A stretch of DNA of 64,000 nucleotides from Clarkia xantiana subsp. parviflora. Taxonomy: Eukaryota > Streptophyta > Magnoliopsida > Myrtales > Onagraceae. Below, piece by piece: positions 36,262 through 48,399 of this stretch (within the stretch, counting starts at the first letter, position 1; each line of letters opens with the position of its first letter). The stretch lies in assembly GCA_036873135.1 (NCBI GenBank), contig JAPTYO010000008.1, positions 29,352,761 through 29,416,760 of the forward strand. The letters are read 5' to 3'. The notes below the pieces were generated by a model. The model did not search any database, had not been told where the DNA came from, and saw nothing but the letters and a program-made list of their open reading frames with translations. The translations under genes and the position numbers were made by a program.

Positions 36262-37504
36262 CGTGCCCCCAAGTCAACCAATGGCTTAACCCTTGATTGA
36301 CTCTATTTTACGATGGGATGATACACACAATTTGAAACTGTATTGTTACCTCTTGATGAATCCTTTGCTTGTCTGTAGGCGCCTTTTTCGGGCCTTATCC
36401 TCAATTTCTCAAAATAGAGGAAGAATAAACGTTAGAGCAAAAGGGGACGCGCCTAGACACGTGGATATAAAAATTTGATCTTCTCTTCTATACATTTTAA
36501 AAACATGTACATACGTATGGATGTAATGCAATCATGAGTATGGACTAATGCAATCTAATTTCTTGTCATCATATTCAATATGTGATCATATGGGGTGAAT
36601 CTTGTTCGTGAAAAAATATTTAGGGCTATAGAGTGTTAACTTGAATAAAAATATGTCTAACCATAGTTAAAAAGGGGGGTAAAGATGATAGCTTTCTATC
36701 TAACCCTTATATCTCCTTTAATTCAAATTGATGGTGGTGATTATGTCTCCTCTAAAAACCCTACACACCTTTAGTTATAAGGTAAAGGAAGAAGAATACC
36801 TCACTTAGAGCCTCCATTATATTTTTCTCTTCACTTCACATTCTTGGGGAACAAGAAAAATTTCCAACCCTAGAATTAGGAGGTGGCCGGCCAAATTTTC
36901 CGGTGAAGAAAGGGGAGCTCCGGCACGGTGGCACAACGAGCTTCTTGGCCGAGACAGGCGGCGCGACCAGCAGCTGGACAGGGTGACTCGGCGCGGCGGC
37001 AGGAGAGGCTGGAACTTCTCCGGCGGGTGGCGGGGTGAAGATTCCGTGCATACCCTTCGAATCGGCTTTGGATTTCCCAATGTTCGATTTTTCTTATTTC
37101 GTGAACATATTAAATGCTCGTATTCGAATTGCTCATGCTTGAATCGTGATAATTTCCCAAATTCTTGACTTGTGGTTGCCGTATTGAGTAGATAGCCGTT
37201 TGCTCGGAAATGGTTTTTGCCCGTTGGATTTTCCTTGTTTGATTTTGATGTCGCGGAATTACTTGTATGTTGGGTGTTTTTGAGGGGTATAATGGTTCTT
37301 TGCTCGAAAAATGGTTTTTTGCCCAAGTGAAATTGCCCGATTTTGTTGTCGTAAAATTGCTCGTACGTAGCCGTTGTTGTTGGGTATCCTTGAGCCTTGA
37401 TTGTTGCTTGTTGATCGTTATGTGGCATTGTTGTCGATATGGCGATGTTGGGCTATTTCCGAGCTTACCCGGGAAATTGTTCATGTTCTGATACATAGCT
37501 TGAT
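36262..37504. other. leader of antisense gene / 3' region of element 4
   Basis: A TATA-like ttataagg lies near 36776, followed by a leader with ggccggcc (about 36890) and a GC-rich stretch. A minus-strand frame (37428-36817) and its overlaps have no recognisable motif and are not supported. Confidence 0.45.
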
Positions 37505-39999
37505 ATGGCAGTATCTATACTCGTGGGTAGAATGAGTAGGTTCTTCATCCCCTCGGTTCGTCGCATTACTTTCTTTCCTGATGTTAGCTCAGAGTCGGAT
37601 TCTGAGTTAGACACTGAGTTTGAATATTGGTCTGAGTCGGAGTCTGTCTCATGTCTGGAATTTCCTAGTGCTTTCGAGTTAGGTCTTGCAACGTTGTCGG
37701 GGAACCATTTGGGTCGAAGTGACTATAACGAGCATGTTGAGTTAGGCGACGTTAGTCCCTTAGATGAACCTTTATACCCCTTCCTTCTATCTCAGAAGAA
37801 TATTCGAGAGACCGTGATAGTGCCCCCGGAGGGGAAGGTTGTAGTGTACACCTCCCAGATTCGATACGGGTTACGCTTCCCCTATTGTGACGACCTCATC
37901 GAACTCTGCCGGTTCTTCAGGATTTCTCCTGTGAACCTTGCCCCCAGTGCTATCCGCGTCTAGGTAGGATTCCGAGTATTACGCCAGTGGTACTCCTGGA
38001 AGTACTCCTTGGTTATATTCCAGTGTTTTTATCGCTTCCAATATCAGAAGAAGATCGGTTTCGTGAGCTTGGTGACTCGCTATCCTCTTCTTAAGGACAC
38101 CTGATTTGAGGATTTGGGGCTGGGTGAGGTCGAGTGGAACAACGACCTCCGCTTTGTGGCTCCCCTTGATAATTCGTCGAGTCACTGGTCTAAGTATTAT
38201 CTCTTCATCACCGATCGCTATGTAACATGGTCGGTTCTTCATGAGAATCGGTCAGATGGCTGGCCTTCCTTTGGGTAGTTATCTTCCTCAGACATAGAGA
38301 CCATGAAGGTTATTTATCAAAGCCATCAGACCAAGTCTTATTGTCCTGTGTCTATGGTGACCGAGATGGATCTATATGAGGCGGGGATTCGCTTGACCCC
38401 TCCTTCTGAGGGTTTGGTATGTCACTTAGTCTTCTTGTTTTCATTCATCTTTTGTTTTTCCTTTTTAGATTGGTTTCACGGAAAAACCTATAATGTGCAG
38501 GCGGAGCCCATTGATTTGAGCAAGAGGAAGGGGCCCTCCAGCTCTGCTCCCAAGAAATCTTCTAAGTCGGGGAAGGCTGCAGAGGCTTCCAGTATGTTGT
38601 TCCTTCTCTTCTTTTTCTTTTATGATATACTTATAACCGTTTTCATGTTGTTTTCTTTATGTTATCAGGGCACTCGCCATTGGTCACCGAGCGTGTTGTT
38701 CCTGTGAGCAAGAGTTCGAGCCAATCAAAGTCTAAGGCACGGAAACCTGAATCTGAGGTCGGTCCCTCGACTGTCAAGAAGAAAAAGACTGCAAGAGACT
38801 CTCCTTCGAATGCCCGTTTTCCGACACCTTCTCGTGATAAAGAGATAGCGGTCAAAGAGGCGCCTTCCTTGCTTGACAAAGGGAAGTGACCTGTCGATGG
38901 TGGTGGGATGACCATAGGCGTTGATGCCTCTTCTCCATACCTTGCCACCCAGCCGATGGAACGAGTCTCAGGTTTGTTTCTACTTCATAACTTGTACATG
39001 TATTGTTACTTGTTGCTTATGTTCATTTTCTAACTTGTTGATACAGTCCGACTCCCTGCCTTGAGTCGCAAGGACCTTTATTGTCTGACTAACGAGGATA
39101 TCGTTGGGGCTGAGTGGACTCCTTTTGCTGGATTGAAGGAGTATCATTTTGACAGCCATTCTTCCATGCACACTCCTGAGGTTGGGGTCGTGTCTTACGT
39201 AGTTCTGTTTCTCCTGGAGATTGTATCTCTCTTCCCTAGTCTCCTAAGGAAACCAGGCGTTTTGTTCAAGGGGTCCTATCTCGTTATGCCCTTGTAAGTA
39301 ATATATTTCTTTTATTTTCCGTTCTAAGTAGTTGTTTGCTATGCGACTTAATTTTTTTTTCATTGTCTCAGGGCATGTCTGATATGGTTAATCTCTCATC
39401 TGTTGCCCTTGAGCTATCTGAAGAGAACAAGGTACTTGAGGATAGACAAGTATCCTTGAAGGTTGAGCTTAGCGGTGACATGGAGAAAACACGCCTCTCT
39501 GATTTGAAGATGCAGGAGCTTCGAGATCTGGTAGCCTCGCTTGAGACTACTATTGCTGATTTGCGCCGACGGGCTGATGTTGATTCTTCACTCCATGCTG
39601 TGGAGTTGAAGAATATTGAAGAGAAGTGTCGCACGGAGGAGAGAGAGTTACTGCAGTGGCTGAGTATAAGTCTTCCCCTGCCTATGCTGCTGATTTTCAG
39701 GTTGGGTGCACCAAGGAGATGAACATGTTTGGAGAGTATCTTACGGACCAGATATTCAGGATTGATCCTCAGTTTCCAGTTCACGACTTGGGTGACTTTG
39801 TTCCTTATGCTAGTGGCTATATTGCTGTGCTTAGGGTCAAGCTGCTGTTGCTGAGAACGTACCTGACGCCCCTATGCAGGGTGGTACTGTCCCTGTTGAT
39901 GTCATTGATTCGGGTTCCTCTTCATCTTCTTCGAGTTCTATTAGCGGTTCTTCTTCGGGGCATCAAGACCGTGGGGACTCCCCAGCGGCATCCGGTTGA
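37505..39999 (+). pseudogene. antisense gene of element 4, full length but broken
   Basis: Exons by comparison with element 1: 37505-38411, 38469-38591, 38669 to about 38971, 39047 to about 39295, and about 39372-39999, with GT-AG introns. Exon 1 matches element 1 over VPPEGKVVVYT, GLRFPYCDDL and RISPVNL. It has three in-frame stops: TAG at 37961-37963 where element 1 has W138, TGA near 38102, and TAG near 38275. Exon 3 has a TGA at 38887-38889. Exon 4 has MHTPEVGV followed by a one-base shift and a stop; exon 5 has NLSSVALEL and at least one frameshift. The end is a Ser-rich tail closing SPAASG. Non-functional. Confidence 0.85.
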
Positions 40000-40350
40000 T
40001 TATCTGACATCCCTATATTTTTACATATTTCTTTACTTTTCCTCCCCTTGTTGGGTTGAGTGGTTTCTCCCCGTGTTGGGTTGAGTATGTTTTGAGGGTC
40101 TTATACTTGGGAGTTTTATGGCCTTGCTTCTTGACTTGGTTGTGTTGGTTCTCTTTGAGATGTCTGCCTTACCCTGGATGGTAGGATGACTTATTACTTG
40201 GTTGTGGTAGCCTTTTGTGGTTGTTTGTATGGTTCCTTCTTTGCATACTCCTTTCTTGTGTTTGCATCTATTTTCTTGATGTCTCTTTAGCGTTCTCTTG
40301 TGTCATGATACCTGTAATGCCATCATGAACAAACTTGCGTGTTTTTCATA
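40000..40350. other. 3' flank of antisense pseudogene in element 4
   Basis: T-rich sequence with a short duplication of 'ttgttgggttgagt'/'gtgttgggttgagt'; probably 3' untranslated region. It is broken at 40355 by element 3. Confidence 0.45.
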
Positions 40351-40355
40351 TCATG

Positions 40356-41078
40356 TGATGGATATGTGTCCAATTCGGGTTCGTATTTACGTTTCGGGCC
40401 TCGCAAACACGCCGAAAATCGCATCACAACTTGAAAAACGTCTCCCAAGGGGTAAAAACGGTCCGGTAGTGCATTTACGCGCATCCAGACCGGACTCCGG
40501 ATTGCGTAAAGCAATCCGGAGGTCTGGGTTGCAAATAATCCGGACGTTACATGAAGAGAAGTCAAGTTCGCATATTACCAATGATGATGACGGTTACCGC
40601 TTGCTTTTGGACCGTCATCAAACTGCTTTAAAACCGGGTCCGGTCTCAAGGAAGCCTATAAATAGGAGACCTTGGCCACCCATTTTCACACATCCTCCAT
40701 TTGCCCAACTTTGGTATTTTGAGCTCTGACTTCTCTCTAGAAATATTTTCTCTCTCTAGAATTACTCTTTTAGCCTTATAGTGACTTAAGCTTCGGAGAG
40801 GGCTCCGCTAACACCACCCCCCCCCCTCTCCGTTCTAGCACCGGTCCTTTGTGCAGGAATCGTCGCCCAGACATCCGGATTTGTGCACAGACCACCGCCT
40901 TCCGAGACTCAGACATCCCCCGAGAAAAACCGCACTTTGAGACACATACCTTTCCGGGAATCAACCGAACACTCGTCAGTGGCACAAACCTCTTTCAGAC
41001 GAAGGGTTACAGCCCGAAAACCCGCACAACCATACGAACAGACGCGTCCCCACGACCCAGTTCATCCTGGACGCAACA
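40356..41078 (+). repeat. element 3 5' LTR
   Basis: 723 bases with TG...CA ends. TATAAATA at 40657-40664. One block (about 40501-40550) is unrelated to the matching block of the 3' LTR; elsewhere the two are nearly identical. Confidence 0.95.
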
Positions 41079-41095
41079 TTGGCGCCGTCTACGTG
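41079..41095 (+). other. primer binding site of element 3
   Basis: ttggcgccgtctacgtg directly follows the LTR. The ttggcgccgtct core is as in element 1; the following bases differ. Confidence 0.75.
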
Positions 41096-41126
41096 ATGCG
41101 AACAAAAGCTACCGTACCGCAAAGTC

Positions 41127-44100
41127 ATGACGAGTGATCACAACGCTCTCACTAAGGCCAATCCGTCAAAAACCAGGAAGCGCTTTAGACGTCTTAAAAG
41201 GTCCATAATGTCTCCCGTGCCAGCAAGCAGTGTGCCATCCGCACAGCACGACCCAAAATTTCAAGGCATCCACGTGATACATGGAGGCTTTGGAGCAGGA
41301 GGCGAAACATCATACGAAAGAGAAATATACGCTTCCCTGATGATCCATGAGCCCAGAGGCAGCCAGCAAGGAAACGTTGTCCCAGAAAACGCCATTGGCT
41401 TTTCTTCAGAAGACAAGACGCATATAACATTTCCGCATAATGACGCCTTAGTCATAACCATGACAATCGACGGCATGGACATCAAGCGTATCTTGGTCGA
41501 TGGAGGAAGTTCTCCCAACATCATCACAAAAGACGTCATCCTAGCTCTGGGGAGAAAGAAGGAAGTCAACAGAATGAATTCACCCTTAGTGGGATTCATG
41601 GAAGATGCAAGTTACCCATTTGGGTCCATAACACTGCCAGTTATACTGGGAGAGGGCAACTCACGCCTCCAAATTGCAGTACCATTTGTGGTAGTACAAA
41701 AACTTGACGCGTACAATGGTATCTTAGGATACGCAACATTGAATGCGTGGGGAATGGTGCCATCCACGGCACACCAGAAGATAAAATTCCCAACTGCAGC
41801 CGGAATCGGTGAAGTCAAAGGAGACCAACTATTATCAAAGGATTGTTACAATGTGACAATCCAAAATAATGTCAAGCCAGACAAGGATGACATTCCCATC
41901 ATTGATGATGATCCAAGAGAAGGCCGTGCCCGACCGGCCCCAATAGAAGAGTTAAAATAAATAAAGATCGAAGAGCCAGACAGAATGGTCCAAATCGGAG
42001 CATCCCTGTCAGAAGATGAAGTGATAGAAATCACAGCACTCCTCAAAGAGTACAAAGAGCTATTCGCATGGTCACCAAGCGATATGCCCGGAATAAGCGC
42101 AGACGTCATTTCCCATAAGCTCAACATCAAGCCAGGAACTCGAGCAATAGCCCAGAAACTTCGACCCCTCGGGGGCAATAAGAAGCTGGCAATCAGAGAA
42201 GAAGTGGGAAAACTGCTTGACGCGGGATTCATTGAAGAATCAAGATACCAAACATGGGTGGCAAACCCGGTGTTGGTACCTAAATCTAGTGGCAAGTTAA
42301 GAATGTGCATCGATTACAGAGATCTCAACAACGCATGCCCCAAGGATTCATATCCTCTTCCAAGAATCGACCAACTAGTCGATGCCACCGCCGGCCATGA
42401 ATTAATGTCCGTAATGGATGCATACTCGGGATACAACCAGATCCCGATGTTCAAAGATGATGCACCGCATACTGCATTCTATGCAGATAGCGAAATATAC
42501 AACTACACGGTGATGCCATTCGGCCTAATCAATGCGGGAGCAACATATCAGCGAATGGTCAATACCATCTTCGGCGATCTAATCGGAACCAAAATGGGGG
42601 CATACGTGGACGACATGGTCGTGAAGTCAACCAAAAGGCGCAATCATGTTGACGACCTACGAGCAATCTTCAAAAGAATGCGCGAATATCAAGTCCGCCT
42701 AAATCCAACAAAATGCGCTTTCGGCGTACAATCAGGCAAAATCCTGGGATTCATGGTGAGCCAGAGGGGGATACAGGCTAACCCAGAGAAGGTGAGGGCA
42801 ATTGAAGAAATGGTGTCCCCAAGGAAACACGAGGAAGTCCAACAACTAAATGGCCGCCTAGCAGCCTTAAACAGATTCCTTGCCAGGATAGGCGACAAGG
42901 CACTCCCTTTCTTTGAAGTCTTGCGTGCAAACAAGAAGTTTGAATGGACACCAGTGTGCGAAGAGGCCTTTCAGCAATTAAAACAACACTTGCGCACATT
43001 GCCGGCATTGGCAAAACCAATACAAGGCGAGCCCCTCTTCCTGTACATATCAGTGAGCAACACGGCAGTCAGCTCAGTCCTTGTCAAACAAAAGGGGACT
43101 ACCCAGCTCCCAGTCTACTACGTAAGCAAGATACTCGCAAAGTACGAGATAAACTACATGCCAATCGAAAAATACCTGTACGCGTTTATAATAGCAGCAA
43201 GGAAACTGAGGCCATACTTCCACGCACACGAAGTAACAGTCTTAACAGACCAACCCCTGAAGCACATCCTGTCAAAGCCAAACATGTCAGGAAAGCTAAC
43301 AAAGTGGTCGGTAGAGCTAAGTGAATTCCGCATTCACTTTGCTCCTCGAACGGCGATCAAGGGGCAAGCATTGGCAGGCTTCATCGCAGAATTCACCGGG
43401 ATAACACCCGACACAGGTGCCCAAGTTGGACCTCAACAAATCGAAGATCATACTGAAGTATGGCAAATGTACACCGACGGATCTTCAAACGTAGGAGGAT
43501 CAGGTGCTGGATTCCTCCTAATACCTCCCGATGGATCTAATCCGTTGAAGTATGCCCTAAACTTAACATTTAGAGCAACAAACAACGAGGCGGAGTACGA
43601 GGCATTGATAACTGGCTTAAGAATTGCAAAAGGTGTTGGAGTTAAACATCTACGAGTAAAGTGCGATTCGCAGTTAGTTGTCAATCAAGTCAAAGGCGAA
43701 TACGCGGCAAAGTCAGAAAATATGCAAAAGTACTTGGGGCAAGCAAAAGACCTCATCACAAGCTTCGATACCTTCGACATCATCGCGGTGCCTAGAGAAG
43801 AAAATCAAGAAGCTGATGCCTTGAGCAAATTCGCACAAGGCAATGAACAAGGCAAAGAAACGCATTTCGTGGAAAACAGAATCTTGTCAGTAATTGACAA
43901 ATTCGAAGTCTTGTGCATCAATCCAGATCCAGATTGGAGGACCCCAATATTGGCATACCTCAAAGACCACAAGCTCCCCGAAGACAAAGTTCAAGCCCAA
44001 AAAATCTAGAGACAAGCCGTCAATTACGCGTTGATAGATGACGACCTTTACAAGAAAGGATTTTCAACCCCATACCTAAGGTGCATCACCTTTCGGGAAG

Positions 44101-45119
44101 GCCAGAAAGTGTTAGAAGATTTGCATAAAGGCCAAGCAGCCTGCCATGAAGGTGCAAGATCTCTAATACGCAAGACATTGAGCTTGGGATACTATTGGCC
44201 ACCCATGAAGAACCAAGCTACGCACTTGGTCACAGAATGCGAATCCTGCCAACTTTATTCAAGAAGTGTCACGGCACCAGCCGCCGAGCTAAGCCCAATT
44301 GCAAGCTCCTGGCCATTCGCACAATGGGGGATTGATTTGGTGGGTCCACTTCCAAAATCAAAAGGCCAAACCAAGTACATTGTCGTCGCAATCGATTACT
44401 TTTCAAAGTGGATCGAGGCAAAGGCATTGACACAAACAACTGATGCACAAATAATGGATTTCATCAGAAACCACATCATCGCACGATATGGAGTTCCGAA
44501 GGTGCTAATCAGCGACAACGGACCCCAATTTAAGAGTTCAAGGCTTCAAACATTTTGCGAAAGACTCAACATTAACCACCGTTTCGCATCAGTCCGCCAT
44601 GCTCAAACCAACGGACAAGTCGAAGCCGCCAACAAGACCGTCCTAGACGGTCTCAAGAAAAGAGTGCACGCATTAAAAGGAGGATGGGCAGAAGAGCTTA
44701 GCAGTGTTCTGTGGGCACTTCGAACAACTCCAAAGGAGTCAACTGGAGAAACACCATTCAGTCTGGTGTATGGAACGGAAGCAGTCTCTCCCATCGAAAT
44801 TGCTGTCTCATCCTACCGCACAACCCATTTCAACGCCCAAGCCAACGAAGTAGACATGCGTCTAGACTTAGACTTGGCTGAAGAAAAAAGGCGTAACTCC
44901 GAACATAATTAGGCACGCATGCGTTTGATAACTGCAAGATATTACAACAGGAAGGTGAAAGAAAGACAATTCCATGTCGGAGAAATGGTGTGGAGAAGGA
45001 ATGAGTTCTCACATCTCGATCAAATCAACAAGATGTCTCCAAAATGGGAAGGCCCTTACAAAATGGCAATGCCTCTACAAACACATTTAGTGGAGGACAC
45101 TTGAAGAAATTCCACGGAT
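41127..45119 (+). pseudogene. pol: gypsy pol of element 3, three in-frame stops and a terminal deletion
   Basis: One frame runs from 41127 to about 45060, interrupted by TAA at 41958-41960, TAG at 44007-44009 and TAG at 44910-44912, without a frameshift. Domains: about 50 N-terminal residues that may be a gag remnant, the IHGG motif, protease ILVDGGSSPNI near 41495, RT YVDD near 42605, ancestral RNase H, second RNase H with MYTDGSSNVGG near 43470, integrase zinc finger near 44150-44250, and catalytic D, D and E in GIDLVG, SDNGPQF and NGQVEAANK. Near 45065 a short deletion shifts the frame before the GGHLKKFH ending. Element 1 has sense codons at all three stop positions. Confidence 0.93.
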
Positions 45120-45774
45120 GAAAGGATAATCTTCTATCACAAAAGGAGCTGTTGTATCAAGCCCTTTTGCTCTTATTTCCATATCGCATCTACTTGTTAA
45201 GACCACTCTCTCATATAAAGTGGCATCTTTGTAATAATCTCATGAACCTAATGAAGTTGTTCTATCTTCGTAGGAACATCATTACTCTATGTACGTTACT
45301 TAGAAGTAAAACAAAGTAACTACAACAACTATTATCTACACCAACAAGGAGTTTATTTCTCCATTCATAAATTGGCATCTATCTCAAGAAGGGGCCGACA
45401 ACACAAAGCCATTGCGCTATGTGCACAATCAACTTATATGCTGCAATGACAACCAGCGGATTAACTATCAAAATGACAACTATTCAAGAGGCGTCATCTA
45501 CAAGCAAATCCTTGGAATAACATCAAGGTCTACTATCAAAATGACGACTATTCAAAAGGCGTCAACTACAAGCAATATCTTGGATTAACACCAAGACCTA
45601 CTATCAAAAGTGGCATGTTGAGGTACCCTCTCTATAAAGATAAACCCCATGTTTACTTCTAGAAAATGACATGCTGTGATATCTCTGGTCAGAGGCAAAT
45701 CCTCATGTTCATAGCCATTCCCTGGATTCAGAACAGGATGGGCAAATACAAAACGGGACTGATCACCCCATAAG
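45120..45774. other. spacer between pol and tandem repeat of element 3
   Basis: No supported ORF. About 45460-45610 holds two to three copies of a shorter repeat containing 'ctatcaaaatgac'. Confidence 0.5.
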
Positions 45775-46236
45775 TGGCGAATGTCCTCTGGTTAGATGGC
45801 AATCCCATACTTCGAATTCCTGTTTAGGGTTCACTCTTCATGGCGAATGTCCTCTGTTTAGATGACAATCCCATACTTCGAATTTCTGTTTAGGGTTCAC
45901 TCTTCATGGCGAATGTCCTCTAGTTAGATGGCAATCCCATACTTCGAATTCCTGTTTAGGGTTCACTCTTCATGGCGAATGTCCTCTGTTTAGATGACAA
46001 TCCCATACTTCGAATTCCTGTTTAGGGTTCACTCTTCATGGCGAATGTCCTCTGTTTAGATGACAATCCCATACTTCGAATTCCTGTTTAGGGTTCACTC
46101 TTCATGGCGAATGTCCTCTGTTTAGATGACAATCCTATACTTCGAATTCCTGTTTAGGGTTCACTCTTCATGGCGAATGTCCTCTGGTTAGATGGCAATC
46201 CCATATTTCGAATTCCTGTTTAGGGTTCACTCTATA
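45775..46236. repeat. 66-bp tandem repeat, seven copies
   Basis: Unit starts tggcgaatgtcctct at 45775, 45841, 45907, 45973, 46039, 46105 and 46171, always 66 bases apart. It lies between pol and the antisense gene, and is not recognisably related to the arrays of elements 1, 2 or 4. Confidence 0.95.
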
Positions 46237-47056
46237 CGGCAAAAGTCCTCGTGATAGATGACAATTCCGTACTACAAATTTTCAAAACCGTGTTGCATGG
46301 TTCCTGGACGCAGAAAACATGCATCACAATTCATATTCTCAAAAAAGTGTTACATGGTCCCTGGACGCAGGAATCATGTATCACAAATATTTTACCAAAT
46401 ATTTTATCAAATATTTTGTCAAAAATTTTATGTATCAAACACCTTTCCAAATATTTTATCAACAAGCTTTTTAGGGTTCACAAAACACTCCTTCAAAAAC
46501 CAAAAATGTTTTTACGTATGCTTCCCCAACGCGGGTTGATACACGCTGGCAGGTGCGCACCCTGTTTAAAACTCATAAAATTTACAAGTCGAATCTTGTA
46601 CAACGTCGCCTTAGAGTGGAACTAAGAGACGGTATAAACTAGTATCTTGCTCAAGCCAAGATAACACATTTCAAACATACTACTTGTTAAGTCGCTATAC
46701 GCGAATCACTTGACAAGATTCAACAGATATAGCAACAAGCTATGCAGGAAAGACGAGCAACATGCATAACGCATCATGCAAGCAATCTTGAATCAAAAGT
46801 GGCTATTGGTCACGACTATAGGGACTATGTCTACGCTACTAGTCATCAACACTCAGTAAACACAGTAAGCGATAACGGTATGAAATATTACTAACAAGTT
46901 ATCATGCATGCTGCTATGTATAAAGCAGGTTCAAACGACGTAGTTCAAAGCGAACAAGTCGCAAACAACAACCAGGGAACAACTCCAACAAAGTTCCAAA
47001 CACAAACATAAGCAAAGTGGAAACGTGCCCAACATGTTCAAAATAAAACGAGCAAT
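46237..47056. other. spacer 3' of antisense gene in element 3
   Basis: Imperfect duplications near 46285-46440 ('tggtccctggacgcag', 'aaatattttatcaa'). No supported gene. Confidence 0.45.
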
Positions 47057-48399
47057 TCAAATAGCGGCACCACCTCCAGAAGGCCCGGGGGCAACCTCCA
47101 TAAACTCAGGAGACGTAACAATAACGTTTACATCTCCGCTATCATCAACCAGCATCTCGTAGTTGGGAAGACCACACTCCAAAAGATTCAACGCCTCAAT
47201 GTGAGAAAGGGCATAACTCGCATATGGCCCTAATTCTCCGAAAGGAAACCCAGGGTCAAGATCCTTCACGCAAGTGAAGTAATCTTCAGAACGCTCGCTC
47301 ATCAGGTCGTTCACTTTCTCCTCAACAGCAGCTTCAAAATCAGAAGTTCCCAAGTACTTGGTATAACCCACTTGTACGCCTTTCTCCCGACTCTCCTTAC
47401 CGAGAGCAAGTAATTCCACTCCTTGAGAATGAAGATCATCTGTAACCTTCTTCTCAAGAGCGATCATCTCAGACTCAAGCTTTGATAAGCGAGTATGGCG
47501 CGCCTCATAACGGCCCTCAGAAGCAATGACCTTCGAACTCATCACGCGAGCCTCCTCCTTGGTTCGCGAAAACTCTTGACATAGAGCGTTACACGTATCC
47601 ATAGCTGCCTGCTTCGCGCTTAGCAGCTCCATAACAAAAGACGACATGTTTACCATGTCGGCAACAACCTGCACACATCAATGCGATAAGCCAAACATAA
47701 ATCGCAAAAACAACAAACTTGGCAAAAGAATCAAGTTACTTACGGGAGCAAACCGGGATAAGGCACTCTGCGCATAAGCCTCAGCCTCCTCATCAGACGA
47801 TGGACAAGAATGCCTATCACCTGGTGGAACACATCTACGCAACACGCGAACTCCAACCTCTGGAGTGCGAAGTGAAGACTCCTTGGGGAAATAAACTCCA
47901 CCATTGCCAAAAGGTACCCAAGTGTCCCCAGTAATATCCAATCCAACTGGGCAGACCAGATGGTCGCGCCTAAGAGGAGGAACCGCTACAACAAAGAAAG
48001 AAAGTGGTTAACAACAAATAACAAAACCACGGAATACATTCATCAAAAGTATACTTACAGAGTCCGCGGACTTCCACAGGTCGGTTTCCCGACTGGGGGG
48101 CAGATGGCGCTACATTGCGACTCGCGACTTCCTTGCCTTTACGAGTGGAAGTAGCGCATTTGGCTTCAAGCGCTTGGGATCAGTCGGTCCACGCACCACT
48201 GTGTCAGTCCGCTTGGAAGAAACGCGAGAATCAGTCACTGGGGGAGTATCCCCGGTCACACGAGTAGAAGACCCTTTGCCAGGATCACGCCCCGAATTGG
48301 CAGGAGTGATGGGAGCAGGGGCCATAAAAGCCTGATCGGCGCGAGAAGCAATACGCGAAGCCGCCGCATGGAGAGACGAACTCTTTCCAGCAAACCAAC
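47057..48399 (-). pseudogene. antisense gene of element 3, exon 1 missing, intron 2 absent
   Basis: Minus-strand exons: 48399-48059, 47985-47744, 47668-47057. The first matches exons 2 and 3 of element 1 joined without an intron: GWFAGKSSS at its start and SSKRTD...DPKR at its end, with about the same spacing as the two spliced exons of element 1. Its donor and that of the next exon are both GTAAGT. A one-base shift lies after PKR. The second exon has WVPFG and TPEVGVRVLRR; the third begins VVADMVNMSSFVMEL, is coiled-coil-like and ends near GPSGGGAAI. The exon 1 domain is not found upstream, where a 19-bp repeat lies instead. Confidence 0.8.

Noticed and set aside
36817..37496. ORFs of 128 and 203 codons on the minus strand
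   Set aside because: They overlap the leader of the antisense gene, have no recognisable motif and no counterpart in the other elements.
41950..41990. Possible programmed stop readthrough between protease and RT in element 3
   Set aside because: Element 1 has a sense codon at the same place, and two further stops occur downstream, so mutation is the simpler explanation.
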